From the NCBI GenBank assembly GCA_964608575.1, contig CAZSPW010000017.1:1-22170 (forward strand): a stretch of DNA of 22,170 bases, given 5' to 3'. The notes under the pieces are model-generated. The model did not search any database. It was not told where the DNA came from and saw only the letters and a program-made list of their open reading frames with translations. Position 1 is the stretch's first letter; each line of letters begins with the position of its first letter. Shown one piece after another: positions 1-7,420 of the stretch. Position numbers and translations under genes: made by a program. This stretch comes from JAMIFN01 sp964608575. Its GTDB lineage: Bacteria; Pseudomonadota; Gammaproteobacteria; Burkholderiales; Burkholderiaceae_C.

Positions 1-245
1 AACGCCGCATACCCCCATGAATTAGGGACAATACTAGGATATAGGCATCAGCCTTCTGACATCATCGGTTAAAATAGCAGGCCACGACAAAACCAAAAGC
101 AAGGGCATAGGGATAGGCTAAGCGCAGCCACACACGCCAGTAACGATGAACTGGCTCTTTTTTCCCTTTTTTGCTTCTGTGCTTGGGGTTTTGGCTTACA
201 GATCGCACCTCCCTACTCACACTCCACTGAAAGAAGTCCACCACC

Positions 246-785
246 ATGCCTGTAGTACTGAATAAAGCCCTGCCCGAATTTGAAGCCAAAGCCACCAACG
301 ACATCACGGTTACCAACACCAGTCACCACGGCAAAATACTGGTTTTGTTTTTCTATCCCAAAGACCACACCCCAGGCTGCACCACCGAAGCCATGGAGTT
401 CCGTGACAAATACAAAGATTTTGTCAAAGCTGGCGCCGAAGTCTTTGGTGTCAGCCGCGACAACATGAAATCACACGACGATTTCAAAGCCAAGCTGGAA
501 TTGCCGTTTGAATTGGTTTCTGACAATGACGAAAAACTCTGCCACGGCTTTGGCGTCGTCAAAAACAAAATCATGTACGGCAAAAAAGTCAAAGGCATTG
601 AGCGTTCAACTTTCTTGGTCGATGCCAATGGGATTCTGCGTCAAGAGTGGCGCGGCCTCAAAGTACCTGGCCATGTAGATGAAGTCTTAAAAGCCGTCAA
701 AGCCCTGAAAAAATCCAGTGCCGCAGCTGCCAAAGCAGCAAAAACAGCCGCAGCAGAGCAACCCGCCGAACAAGAGGCCGCCTAA
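246..785 (+). CDS. bcp: Peroxiredoxin of the Bcp/PrxQ family (thioredoxin-dependent thiol peroxidase)
   Basis: Reduces hydrogen peroxide and organic hydroperoxides in the cytoplasm, taking electrons from a thiol reductant. The peroxiredoxin motif PxxxTxxC is plain at residues 38-45 (YPKDHTPGC), with C45 the peroxidatic cysteine and R120 (GIERSTF) the likely conserved active-site arginine. E. coli Bcp has a resolving cysteine at position 50, but this protein has methionine there. The only other cysteine is C99, so it is a 1-Cys form or resolves through another thiol. The catalytic fold ends near residue 155. A tail of about 24 residues made mostly of Ala, Lys and Glu follows, which makes it longer than the usual 150-160 aa. 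The start is the ATG with a weak purine stretch upstream. A strong terminator follows, so it is probably monocistronic. The identification is secure; the tail's role is unknown. Confidence 0.95.
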   Translation: MPVVLNKALPEFEAKATNDITVTNTSHHGKILVLFFYPKDHTPGCTTEAMEFRDKYKDFVKAGAEVFGVSRDNMKSHDDFKAKLELPFELVSDNDEKLCHGFGVVKNKIMYGKKVKGIERSTFLVDANGILRQEWRGLKVPGHVDEVLKAVKALKKSSAAAAKAAKTAAAEQPAEQEAA

Positions 786-848
786 AAACAGCTAAAAAAG
801 CCTGCTATATTGCAGGCGTGCCTGACATCAAGCTTTTTCGACCTCATT

Positions 849-891
849 AGCCGCACGACCTGCCCGCAGGTCTGGCGGCTTTTTGTTTTTT
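849..891 (+). terminator. Rho-independent terminator after bcp
   Basis: AGCCGC (849-854) pairs with GCGGCT (875-880). Inside it, ACCTGC (859-864) pairs with GCAGGT (867-872) after a small internal loop, and a run of ten T in eleven bases follows (881-891). A smaller hairpin, GCCTGC/GCAGGC, lies just upstream at about 800-818. Together they separate bcp from the PhoH-like gene. Confidence 0.85.
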
Positions 892-944
892 GCACAATAG
901 TCGGATAACAAGCCTTCCCATAGCTTTTTCGAAGTGGAACCATC

Positions 945-2639
945 ATGCCTTTGCCCCCAGCCCCAGCCAAACGCGCCGCTTTAATCGACCCTGCAGCTTA
1001 CGAAGTCAAGGCCGCCAAGAAAAAAAGCAAAGTGGCCAGCGCCACGCCCCATGATTTACCTAGTGCAAGCTTGGCCGTATCAGCCACAAGCAGCAGCACA
1101 AAACGCCATGTAGATAAGAAAAATAAAAGCCTCGCAGCAAAAAACCAGGCTAGTGCCCCAGCGGTGCCCATGCCGCCGACCACAAGCGCTGGAGCTGGGC
1201 GCAAAAAAACCATGCCGCAAAGCCAAGCTGGACGCCTTTTTGTGCTGGACACCAATGTGCTACTGCACGACCCGACCAGCCTGTTTCGCTTTGAAGAGCA
1301 TGATATTTACTTACCCATGATCGTGCTGGAAGAGCTAGACGGGCACAAGCGCGGCATGACGGAGGTGGCGCGCAATGCGCGCCAAGTCAGCCGCACGCTA
1401 GACCAGCTCGCTGCCAGCGGAGGTGATATCGCGCATGGTTTGCCCTTGTCCATTTTGGGGCACAGCACCGCTACGGGTCGTTTATTTTTTCAAACCGTCC
1501 CCTTAAACGCCAATTTGCCTGCAGCCCTACCCCAAGGGAAAGCCGATAACCAAATTTTGGGAGTAGTGGCAGCTTTGCAAGCTGCAGTGCAAGAAAAAAG
1601 CAGCTTTACCACCGCCAAAGAGGCCGTTTTGGTGTCTAAAGACATCAATATGCGCGTCAAAGCGCGCGCGCTATGCTTGCCTGCTGAAGACTATCAAAAC
1701 GACAAAGTACTGGAAGACGGCGATGTGCTGTTCAGCGGCGCGCTCGCTCTGCCCCTAGATTTCTGGAGCAAACAGGGCAAAAGCGTAGAAAGCTGGAACC
1801 AAGACGGCTACGCCTGGTACAAAGTCACGGGCAACTTTGTCGCCGATTGGTATCTCAACCAATTTGTGTACTTAGAAGCGCCAGAGGAAAAGCCGTTTTA
1901 TGCCCGCGTGGCAGAAATTCGCGGCGACACCGCGGTGCTGAAAACCCTGCGCGACTTTACCCACAGCAAAAACAATGCCTGGGGCATCACGGCGCGCAAC
2001 CGCGAGCAAAACTTTGCCCTGAATTTACTGACCGACCCCGATATTGATTTAGTGACTATGGCGGGCAATGCAGGTACGGGCAAAACATTGCTGACCTTAG
2101 CCGCTGGTTTGACACAAGTGCTCGATAGCCGCCGTTATAGCGAAATTGTGATGACCCGCGCCACCGTGAATGTAGGTGACGACATAGGCTTTTTGCCTGG
2201 CACCGAGGAAGAAAAAATGGGCCCTTGGATGGGGGCGCTGGACGACAACCTCGAATTCCTCGCCAAAAACGACAGCGGCAGCGGTGGCGCTGGCGAATGG
2301 GGGCGCGCTGCGACCAATGATTTAATACGCGCCAAAATCAAAATCAAAAGCCTGAACTTCATGCGCGGGCGCACTTTTATCAATAAATTTCTCATCATTG
2401 ATGAGGCACAAAACCTCACGCCCAAGCAAATCAAAACCTTGATCACGCGTGCGGGTCCTGGCACCAAGATTGTCTGTATGGGCAATCTGGCGCAAATCGA
2501 CACGCCTTATCTAACCGAGGGTTCCTCGGGCTTAACTTATCTGATCGACCGCTTCAAAGGTTGGAGCCACAGCGGCCACATCACCTTGGCGCGCGGCGAA
2601 CGCTCGCGCTTGGCTGATTACGCCAGCGATATTTTGTAA
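945..2639 (+). CDS. PIN domain-PhoH family ATPase (YlaK/PhoH2 type)
   Basis: This is a fusion of an N-terminal PIN ribonuclease domain and a C-terminal PhoH P-loop ATPase. PIN-PhoH proteins of this kind have been described as RNA helicase/ribonucleases. The PIN domain spans roughly residues 97-255: the LDTNV motif has D102, an acidic cluster LEELDG lies at 128-133, and SKDIN at 231-235 supplies a later acidic residue. The PhoH domain spans about 350-564, with Walker A GNAGTGKT at 374-381, Walker B FLIIDEAQN at 482-490 and a GERSR arginine motif at 551-555. The first 95 residues are low-complexity Ala/Ser/Lys/Pro sequence and probably disordered; an internal ATG at residue 90 would remove them. 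mutL begins 8 bases after the stop, so the two are probably cotranscribed. The family call is secure; the cellular substrate is not known. Confidence 0.93.
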   Translation: MPLPPAPAKRAALIDPAAYEVKAAKKKSKVASATPHDLPSASLAVSATSSSTKRHVDKKNKSLAAKNQASAPAVPMPPTTSAGAGRKKTMPQSQAGRLFVLDTNVLLHDPTSLFRFEEHDIYLPMIVLEELDGHKRGMTEVARNARQVSRTLDQLAASGGDIAHGLPLSILGHSTATGRLFFQTVPLNANLPAALPQGKADNQILGVVAALQAAVQEKSSFTTAKEAVLVSKDINMRVKARALCLPAEDYQNDKVLEDGDVLFSGALALPLDFWSKQGKSVESWNQDGYAWYKVTGNFVADWYLNQFVYLEAPEEKPFYARVAEIRGDTAVLKTLRDFTHSKNNAWGITARNREQNFALNLLTDPDIDLVTMAGNAGTGKTLLTLAAGLTQVLDSRRYSEIVMTRATVNVGDDIGFLPGTEEEKMGPWMGALDDNLEFLAKNDSGSGGAGEWGRAATNDLIRAKIKIKSLNFMRGRTFINKFLIIDEAQNLTPKQIKTLITRAGPGTKIVCMGNLAQIDTPYLTEGSSGLTYLIDRFKGWSHSGHITLARGERSRLADYASDIL

Positions 2640-2647
2640 AACCAGCT

Positions 2648-4639
2648 ATGCCCATCCGTGAACTGCCAGACGAACTTATCAGCCAAATCGCTGCGGGCGA
2701 GGTCATTGAGCGCCCCGCCTCCGTGGTGCGCGAGCTGGTGGACAACGCGCTGGACGCGGGCGCGACGCAAATCACCCTGCGCCTCTTGGCTGGCGGGGTG
2801 CGCGCCATCGTGGTGGAAGACGATGGCAGCGGCATCGACGCGGCCGAACTGCCGCTGGCCTTCAAACGCCACGCCACCAGCAAAATCCAAGACCTGCACG
2901 ATTTGGAAAGCGTGGCGACCATGGGTTTTCGTGGTGAGGCGCTGGCGGCTATCAATTCAGTCGCTGCCTGCGCTATCTCCAGCAAGCGAGCCGATGCCGA
3001 ACACGCTTGGCTAATGGATGGGCGCACAGGCGAGATCAGCATCAGCAGCCGCAGCACGGGCACCACGGTAGAAGTCAAAGAGCTGTTTTTCAGCGTGCCG
3101 GCGCGGCGTAAATTCTTAAAAAGTGACAACACCGAACTCGCGCACTGCGTCGAAACTGTACGCCGCCACGCCCTGGTGCGCCCTGCCGTCGGTTTTGCCA
3201 TTTGGCACGAAGGCAAGCTGATCGAGCAATGGCGGCCAGGCAGCTTGGCCGAGCGCGTGGGCGCGGTGCTGGGGCAAGATTTCATAGCCCATGCCCTGCC
3301 GATTAGTTATGAATTGGCAACTGATTTTGGCGGCATCCGCGTGCACGGCTTTGCAGGTCTGCCCGATGTCGCGCGCAGCCGCGCTGATCAGCAATATGCC
3401 TTTGTCAATGGCCGCTTTGTGCGCGACAAAACCATAGCCCACGCGGTGCGCAATGCCTACGAAGATGTATTGCACGGGCACAAGCACCCCGTATTCGTAC
3501 TGTTTATCGAGCTAGAACCCACGCGCGTGGATGTGAATGTGCATCCCACCAAAATCGAGGTGCGTTTTCGTGACAGCGGCGCCATCCACCAAGCCGTGCG
3601 CAATGCCCTGCTCTCGGCCTTATCAGCGCCGCGCACAGGGCGCGAGGCCACTGCAGTCGTAGCAAGCACAGAAGCGCCTAGCAGCAGCAAGCCCGGCTTT
3701 CAATACCCTGCCCCCACGGCCTACACTGCGCCACAAACGGCCTGGAAAGTGCGCGATATGGAAATGCTTTGGGGTGGCTTCAGCACTCCAACAGCAGAAT
3801 TCACCACTATCAAAAAAGAAGCTGCCCAGGCAGAATCCACGGCTCAAAAACCCGATTTAATATTAGAAAACCCACTATTTGGCGGCTTTAGTGGTTTTGG
3901 TGGCTTGGGCGATTTTGCTGGGGCTAGGGGTTTGGATAGCAGCGTGATGCAGGCCACACCTTGGCATGATGCGCACGATTTGCGCGATCCGCTGCTGACT
4001 GCGCCAGCCGTGCTAGAGCCAGCCGCGGCCACCGCCGAAGGCGATGAGCACACCATTTGGCCATTAGGCCGCGCCATTGCGCAACTGCACGGCATTTACA
4101 TCTTGGCGGAAAACGCCCAGGGCTTGGTTCTCGTGGATATGCACGCCGCGCACGAGCGCGTGGTGTACGAGCAGCTCAAAACCAGCATGGCCAGCCAGAA
4201 AATCAGCAGCCAACCGCTGCTTCTGCCCATGAGTTTTGCCGCTACACCAGCCGAAATAGCCTGCGCTGAAAGCCATGCATCCACCCTGGCCGCGCTAGGC
4301 TTAGACATCGGCCCTTTAAGCGCCAAAACCCTGGCTATCCGCGCCATCCCCAGCGCCCTGGCAGGCGGCAATGCCGTCGATTTAGCCCGCAGCGTGCTGG
4401 CGGAACTGGCCGAACACGACGCAGCCAGCGTGCTGCAACGCGCACAAAACGAGATTTTGGCCACCATGGCCTGCCACGGCGCGGTGCGCGCCAACCGCCA
4501 ACTCACCCTGCACGAAATGAACGCCCTGCTACGCCAGATGGAAGCCACGGAACGCGCCGACCAATGCAACCACGGCCGCCCCACCTGGAAGGCGCTATCG
4601 CTGAAAGAATTGGATGCGCTGTTTTTACGCGGGCAGTAA
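2648..4639 (+). CDS. mutL: DNA mismatch repair protein MutL (endonuclease type)
   Basis: MutL couples MutS mismatch recognition to downstream nicking and excision. The N-terminal GHKL ATPase is clear: E29 and N33 in VVRELVDNALDAG, DDGSGI at 58-63, RHATSKI at 74-80 and GFRGEA at 93-98. After a variable linker (about residues 340-470) the C-terminal domain carries the metal-binding endonuclease motif D-x-HAxxExxxxE at 497-508 (DMHAAHERVVYE, with Met in place of the usual Gln). It also has ACHG at 608-611 and CNHGRPT at 640-646. This is therefore the nicking type, unlike E. coli MutL, which lacks the endonuclease site. The linker holds a Gly/Phe-rich patch near residues 415-430. The gene starts 8 bases after the PhoH-like stop and ends 11 bases before trmD, without a strong Shine-Dalgarno, suggesting translational coupling. 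Confidence 0.97.
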   Translation: MPIRELPDELISQIAAGEVIERPASVVRELVDNALDAGATQITLRLLAGGVRAIVVEDDGSGIDAAELPLAFKRHATSKIQDLHDLESVATMGFRGEALAAINSVAACAISSKRADAEHAWLMDGRTGEISISSRSTGTTVEVKELFFSVPARRKFLKSDNTELAHCVETVRRHALVRPAVGFAIWHEGKLIEQWRPGSLAERVGAVLGQDFIAHALPISYELATDFGGIRVHGFAGLPDVARSRADQQYAFVNGRFVRDKTIAHAVRNAYEDVLHGHKHPVFVLFIELEPTRVDVNVHPTKIEVRFRDSGAIHQAVRNALLSALSAPRTGREATAVVASTEAPSSSKPGFQYPAPTAYTAPQTAWKVRDMEMLWGGFSTPTAEFTTIKKEAAQAESTAQKPDLILENPLFGGFSGFGGLGDFAGARGLDSSVMQATPWHDAHDLRDPLLTAPAVLEPAAATAEGDEHTIWPLGRAIAQLHGIYILAENAQGLVLVDMHAAHERVVYEQLKTSMASQKISSQPLLLPMSFAATPAEIACAESHASTLAALGLDIGPLSAKTLAIRAIPSALAGGNAVDLARSVLAELAEHDAASVLQRAQNEILATMACHGAVRANRQLTLHEMNALLRQMEATERADQCNHGRPTWKALSLKELDALFLRGQ

Positions 4640-4650
4640 GCCCACTTGCC

Positions 4651-5427
4651 ATGCGCTTTGACATCATCACCCTATTTCCTGAACTGTTCACGCCCTTCTT
4701 CAATAGTGGCATCAATCGCCGCGCCTTTGCCGTGGGCGCAAACGGCGCTGCGCCGCCAATCGAAGTACAGCTGCACAACCCACGCGACTTTGCCAGCGGC
4801 AATTACCGCCGTGTGGATGACCGCCCTTTTGGCGGCGGCCCCGGCATGGTGATGATGGCCGAACCCCTGGCCGCTTGCATTGCAAAAATACAAGCAAAAA
4901 GGGCATTACAGGCCGCAGATATTGCCTGGGCAGCTCCTGAAAATGAAGTGCCGAAAAGCACTTTCACCCCTGCGCCCGTGATTTTGTTCTCGCCCATAGG
5001 CCAAAAGCTCAGCCACGCCGTAGTGCAAGAGTGGGGCGGTGCTAACAGCCAAGGTGCGATTTTGCTGTGCGGCCGCTATGAAGGCATAGATCAACGCTTG
5101 ATAGACAGCCTCGTCACGCACCAAATCAGCCTGGGCGATTTTGTGCTCTCAGGCGGGGAAATTGCAGCCATTGCCCTGCTGGACGCTATCGCCCGCCTGC
5201 AGCCTGGCGTGCTGGGCGACGAGCAAAGCCATATCCAAGACAGCTTTAACCCCAGCATAGGCGGCCTGCTCGATTGCCCGCATTACACCCGCCCCGAAGT
5301 CTGGCAGGGGCAGGCCGTGCCCGAGGTCTTGCTCTCAGGCAATCACGCCAAAATAGAAACATGGCGGCAGGCGCAACGCCTTGCCCTGACGCAAGCTCTG
5401 CGGCCTGATTTATTGCCCAAGGAATAA
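4651..5427 (+). CDS. trmD: tRNA (guanine-N1-)-methyltransferase TrmD
   Basis: Methylates G37 of tRNAs using S-adenosylmethionine, which prevents +1 frameshifting. I place the start at the ATG at 4651 because the protein then opens MRFDIITLFPELF, the usual TrmD N-terminus. An upstream in-frame ATG at 4564 lies inside mutL and would add 29 residues unlike the family. The trefoil-knot motifs are intact: VDDRPFGGGPGM at 55-66, CGRYEGID at 140-147, LGDFVLSGGE at 161-170, GLLDCPHYTRPE at 205-216 and LLSGNH at 227-232. At 258 aa it is close to normal length. In many proteobacteria trmD sits in rpsP-rimM-trmD-rplS; here it follows mutL and those neighbours are absent. Confidence 0.97.
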   Translation: MRFDIITLFPELFTPFFNSGINRRAFAVGANGAAPPIEVQLHNPRDFASGNYRRVDDRPFGGGPGMVMMAEPLAACIAKIQAKRALQAADIAWAAPENEVPKSTFTPAPVILFSPIGQKLSHAVVQEWGGANSQGAILLCGRYEGIDQRLIDSLVTHQISLGDFVLSGGEIAAIALLDAIARLQPGVLGDEQSHIQDSFNPSIGGLLDCPHYTRPEVWQGQAVPEVLLSGNHAKIETWRQAQRLALTQALRPDLLPKE

Positions 5428-5432
5428 CACAG

Positions 5433-5438
5433 TAAAAT
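5433..5438 (+). promoter_or_regulatory. Possible -10 box for the glyA leader RNA
   Basis: TAAAAT matches the sigma-70 -10 consensus at five of six positions. It would start transcription at about 5444-5446, essentially at the first paired bases of the riboswitch. No good -35 box lies at 16-18 bases spacing (TTGCCC at 5413 is only 14 away), so the call is tentative. Confidence 0.35.
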
Positions 5439-5441
5439 CCT

Positions 5442-5556
5442 CAGCTGCACGCAACTGGCGATAGGTTTCCCTTCTAGAAACCGATGTGGCGCAACCACAG
5501 GGGAGCGTGCCGCTGAAACAGCAGTTTCAGCGTTCAGCCGTTCGCCTGGGCAGCCC
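5442..5556 (+). promoter_or_regulatory. ZTP/ZMP (pfl-type) riboswitch upstream of glyA
   Basis: The 161-base gap between trmD and glyA carries the conserved blocks of the pfl/ZTP riboswitch in the right order: ACTGGCG at 5454-5460, ACCAC then GGGGAGCG at 5494-5507, a variable linker, and the hallmark CGCCTGGGCA at 5543-5552. Helix P1 is CAGCTGCACGC (5442-5452) with GCGTGCCGCTG (5505-5515), 10 of 11 pairs. P2 is TGTGG (5485-5489) with CCACA (5495-5499). An accessory hairpin GGTTTC/GAAACC (5464-5469, 5477-5482) and a linker hairpin GCTGAAAC/GTTTCAGC (5512-5519, 5524-5531) are also present. The linker hairpin competes with the outer part of P1. This class senses ZMP/ZTP, which accumulates when 10-formyl-THF is low, and commonly controls glyA, which makes 5,10-methylene-THF. 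The motifs are recalled, not searched. No terminator is seen, so control is more likely translational. Confidence 0.82.
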
Positions 5557-5588
5557 CATCGTTTTCTCCCTTCAGAAAGACTGCCACC

Positions 5589-6833
5589 ATGTACGACAAG
5601 AAAATCCTCATCGAACAAACTGACCCCCAAGTTTGGGCTGCGATTCAAGCCGAAAACCAACGCCAAGAAGACCATATCGAGCTGATCGCCAGCGAGAACT
5701 ATTGCTCGCCCGCCGTGATGCAGGCCCAAGGCAGCCAACTGACGAATAAATACGCCGAAGGCTACCCAGGCCGCCGCTATTACGGCGGTTGCGAGCATGT
5801 CGATACCGCAGAGCAATTAGCCATCGACCGGCTGAAAGAGTTGTTTGGCGCAGAAGCGGCCAATGTGCAGCCCCACTGCGGCGCCAGCGCCAATATGGCC
5901 GTATATATGGCGTTTTGCAAACCTGGCGATACCGTTATGGGTATGAGCTTGGCCGAAGGCGGCCACCTGACCCACGGTATGCCCCTGAATATGTCGGGCA
6001 AGTGGTTCAATATCGTCAGCTATGGCTTAAACGAGAAAGAAGCCATTGACTACGAAGCCATGGAAGCCAAGGCCCGTGCCACCAAGCCCAAGCTCATCAT
6101 CGCTGGCGCCAGCGCCTACAGCCTGGAAATCGACTGGGCCCGTTTTGCCAAAATCGCCAAAGAAGTTGGCGCGATTTTCATGGTGGATATGGCGCATTAC
6201 GCAGGTTTGATTGCCGGTGGCCAATACCCCAACCCCGTGCCTCACGCAGATGTGGTCACCAGTACCACGCACAAGAGTTTGCGCGGCCCACGGGCTGGCT
6301 TTATTTTGATGAAGGCCGAGCACGAAAAAGCCATCAACTCCGCCGTTTTCCCAGGCTTGCAAGGCGGCCCGCTGATGCATGTGATTGCGGCCAAGGCTGT
6401 CGCGTTCAAAGAAGCCTTGCAGCCTGAGTTCAAAGACTACGCGCTGCAAGTGAAGAAGAACGCCCAAGTAGTGGCACAAACGCTGACCGAGCGCGGCCTG
6501 CGCATCGTCTCGGGCGGCACCGAAAGCCATGTCATGTTGGTAGATTTGCGCAGCAAAGGCATCACTGGCAAGGAAGCCGAAGCGGTGTTGGGCGCGGCGC
6601 ACATGACCATCAATAAAAACGCCATTCCGAACGACCCTGAAAAGCCCATGGTCACCAGCGGTATCCGCATTGGCACCCCCGCTATGACGACCCGTGGCTT
6701 TAAAGAAGAGCAAGCCCGCATCACTGCCAATTTGGTAGCCGATGTGCTGGACAACCCGCGCGACGAGGCCAATTTGGCTGCAGTGCGCGCCAAGGTAGCC
6801 GAGCTAGCGCGTCAGTTCCCTGTTTACAAGTAA
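5589..6833 (+). CDS. glyA: Serine hydroxymethyltransferase
   Basis: PLP enzyme interconverting serine plus tetrahydrofolate with glycine plus 5,10-methylene-THF, the main entry of one-carbon units for purine, thymidylate and methionine synthesis. At 414 aa it is full length. Visible family motifs are ELIASENY at 31-38, YPGRRYYGG at 59-67, VDMAHYAG at 199-206 (D200 and H203 at the cofactor) and TSTTHKSLRGPR at 224-235, in which K229 is the PLP-binding lysine. The start ATG is preceded only by a weak purine stretch, AGAAAG at 5574-5579. That stretch can pair with TTTCT at 5563-5567, which could mask it. Upstream sits a ZTP-type riboswitch; downstream nrdR begins after 15 bases, the usual Burkholderiales pair, so both may respond to the same leader. 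Confidence 0.98.
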   Translation: MYDKKILIEQTDPQVWAAIQAENQRQEDHIELIASENYCSPAVMQAQGSQLTNKYAEGYPGRRYYGGCEHVDTAEQLAIDRLKELFGAEAANVQPHCGASANMAVYMAFCKPGDTVMGMSLAEGGHLTHGMPLNMSGKWFNIVSYGLNEKEAIDYEAMEAKARATKPKLIIAGASAYSLEIDWARFAKIAKEVGAIFMVDMAHYAGLIAGGQYPNPVPHADVVTSTTHKSLRGPRAGFILMKAEHEKAINSAVFPGLQGGPLMHVIAAKAVAFKEALQPEFKDYALQVKKNAQVVAQTLTERGLRIVSGGTESHVMLVDLRSKGITGKEAEAVLGAAHMTINKNAIPNDPEKPMVTSGIRIGTPAMTTRGFKEEQARITANLVADVLDNPRDEANLAAVRAKVAELARQFPVYK

Positions 6834-6848
6834 ACACCAAGCGCCGCC

Positions 6849-7313
6849 ATGAAGTGCCCTTTCTGCGCCAACCTGGACACCCAAGTGGTGGAAACGCGTG
6901 AAGGCGAGGAGGGCAACTTCACCCGCCGCAGGCGGCGCTGCAATGCGTGCGATAGACGCTTTACCACCTATGAACGCCCAGAAATGAGCTTTCCCACGGT
7001 GGTCAAAAGCGATGGCCGGCGCGTGGAATACGACAGGCAAAAAATTGCGCATGGCCTGCGCGTGGCTTTGAACAAGCGCAATATCAGCATCGATTTGCAA
7101 GACGAAGCCATTAACCACATTGAAGAAAAGCTGTTGGCGATGGCCTCTAAAGAGGTGTCATCACGCAAAATTGGCGAGCTGGTGATGCAAGAATTAAAGA
7201 AGCTCGACAAAATTGGCTATATCCGCTTTGCCAGCGTGTACCGTGAATTTGAAGACGCCAGCGAATTTCGTGCATTAGTTGATGAGGTTGGTGAAAACCA
7301 ACGCCCAAAATAG
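6849..7313 (+). CDS. nrdR: Transcriptional repressor NrdR
   Basis: Zinc-finger/ATP-cone regulator that represses ribonucleotide reductase genes according to nucleotide (dATP/ATP) status. The N-terminal zinc ribbon has C3, C6, C31 and C34, with a run of basic residues (RRRRR) just before C31 typical of NrdR DNA binding. The ATP-cone domain covers about residues 47-140 and begins after FPTVVKSDGRR. At 154 aa it is normal length. It follows glyA by 15 bases and is probably cotranscribed. Its stop lies three bases before the likely -10 box of the tRNA gene. No NrdR operator pair was recognised in this window. Confidence 0.97.
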   Translation: MKCPFCANLDTQVVETREGEEGNFTRRRRRCNACDRRFTTYERPEMSFPTVVKSDGRRVEYDRQKIAHGLRVALNKRNISIDLQDEAINHIEEKLLAMASKEVSSRKIGELVMQELKKLDKIGYIRFASVYREFEDASEFRALVDEVGENQRPK

Positions 7314-7321
7314 GTTAGAAT
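7291..7321 (+). promoter_or_regulatory. Probable promoter of the tRNA-Met gene
   Basis: A -10 box TAGAAT (7316-7321, five of six matches) lies 17 bases before the mature tRNA 5' end. The best -35 candidate is GTGAAA (7291-7296, four of six) with a spacing of 19. The promoter overlaps the end of nrdR. The -10 is credible; the -35 is weak. Confidence 0.4.
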
Positions 7322-7338
7322 CTAGGACTTCACAAATT

Positions 7339-7415
7339 GGCTCTTTAGCTCAGCCGGTTAGAGCGACGGAATCATAATCCGCAGGTCCCCTGTTCGAATC
7401 AGGGAAGAGCCACCA
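7339..7415 (+). tRNA. tRNA-Met, anticodon CAT (elongator type)
   Basis: A complete 77-base cloverleaf with encoded CCA. The acceptor GGCTCTT (7339-7345) pairs with AAGAGCC (7405-7411). D stem GCTC pairs with GAGC (7361-7364). T stem CCCTG (7388-7392) pairs with CAGGG (7400-7404) around loop TTCGAAT. The anticodon loop ATCATAA (7371-7377) gives CAT at 7373-7375. The paired first acceptor base (G1-C72) argues against the initiator, which has a mismatch there. CAT could also be the lysidine-modified Ile2 tRNA, but position 29-41 is G-C instead of the C-G expected for Ile identity, so Met is preferred. Odd point: the top pair of the anticodon stem, A27 with C43, is mismatched. Confidence 0.95.
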
Positions 7416-7420
7416 AACAC

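Noticed and set aside
2581..3285. Long minus-strand open frame opposite the start of mutL
   Set aside because: It lies wholly antisense to the conserved MutL ATPase domain, has no recognisable domain and a Ser/Arg-rich composition typical of a shadow frame in GC-rich DNA.
4564..4650. Upstream ATG extending trmD by 29 residues
   Set aside because: The extension lies inside the mutL coding sequence, and the product from 4651 starts exactly like other TrmD proteins.
6027..6713. Minus-strand open frame of 228 codons opposite glyA
   Set aside because: Complementary to strongly conserved SHMT codons, His/Gly/Phe-rich shadow composition, no start signal.
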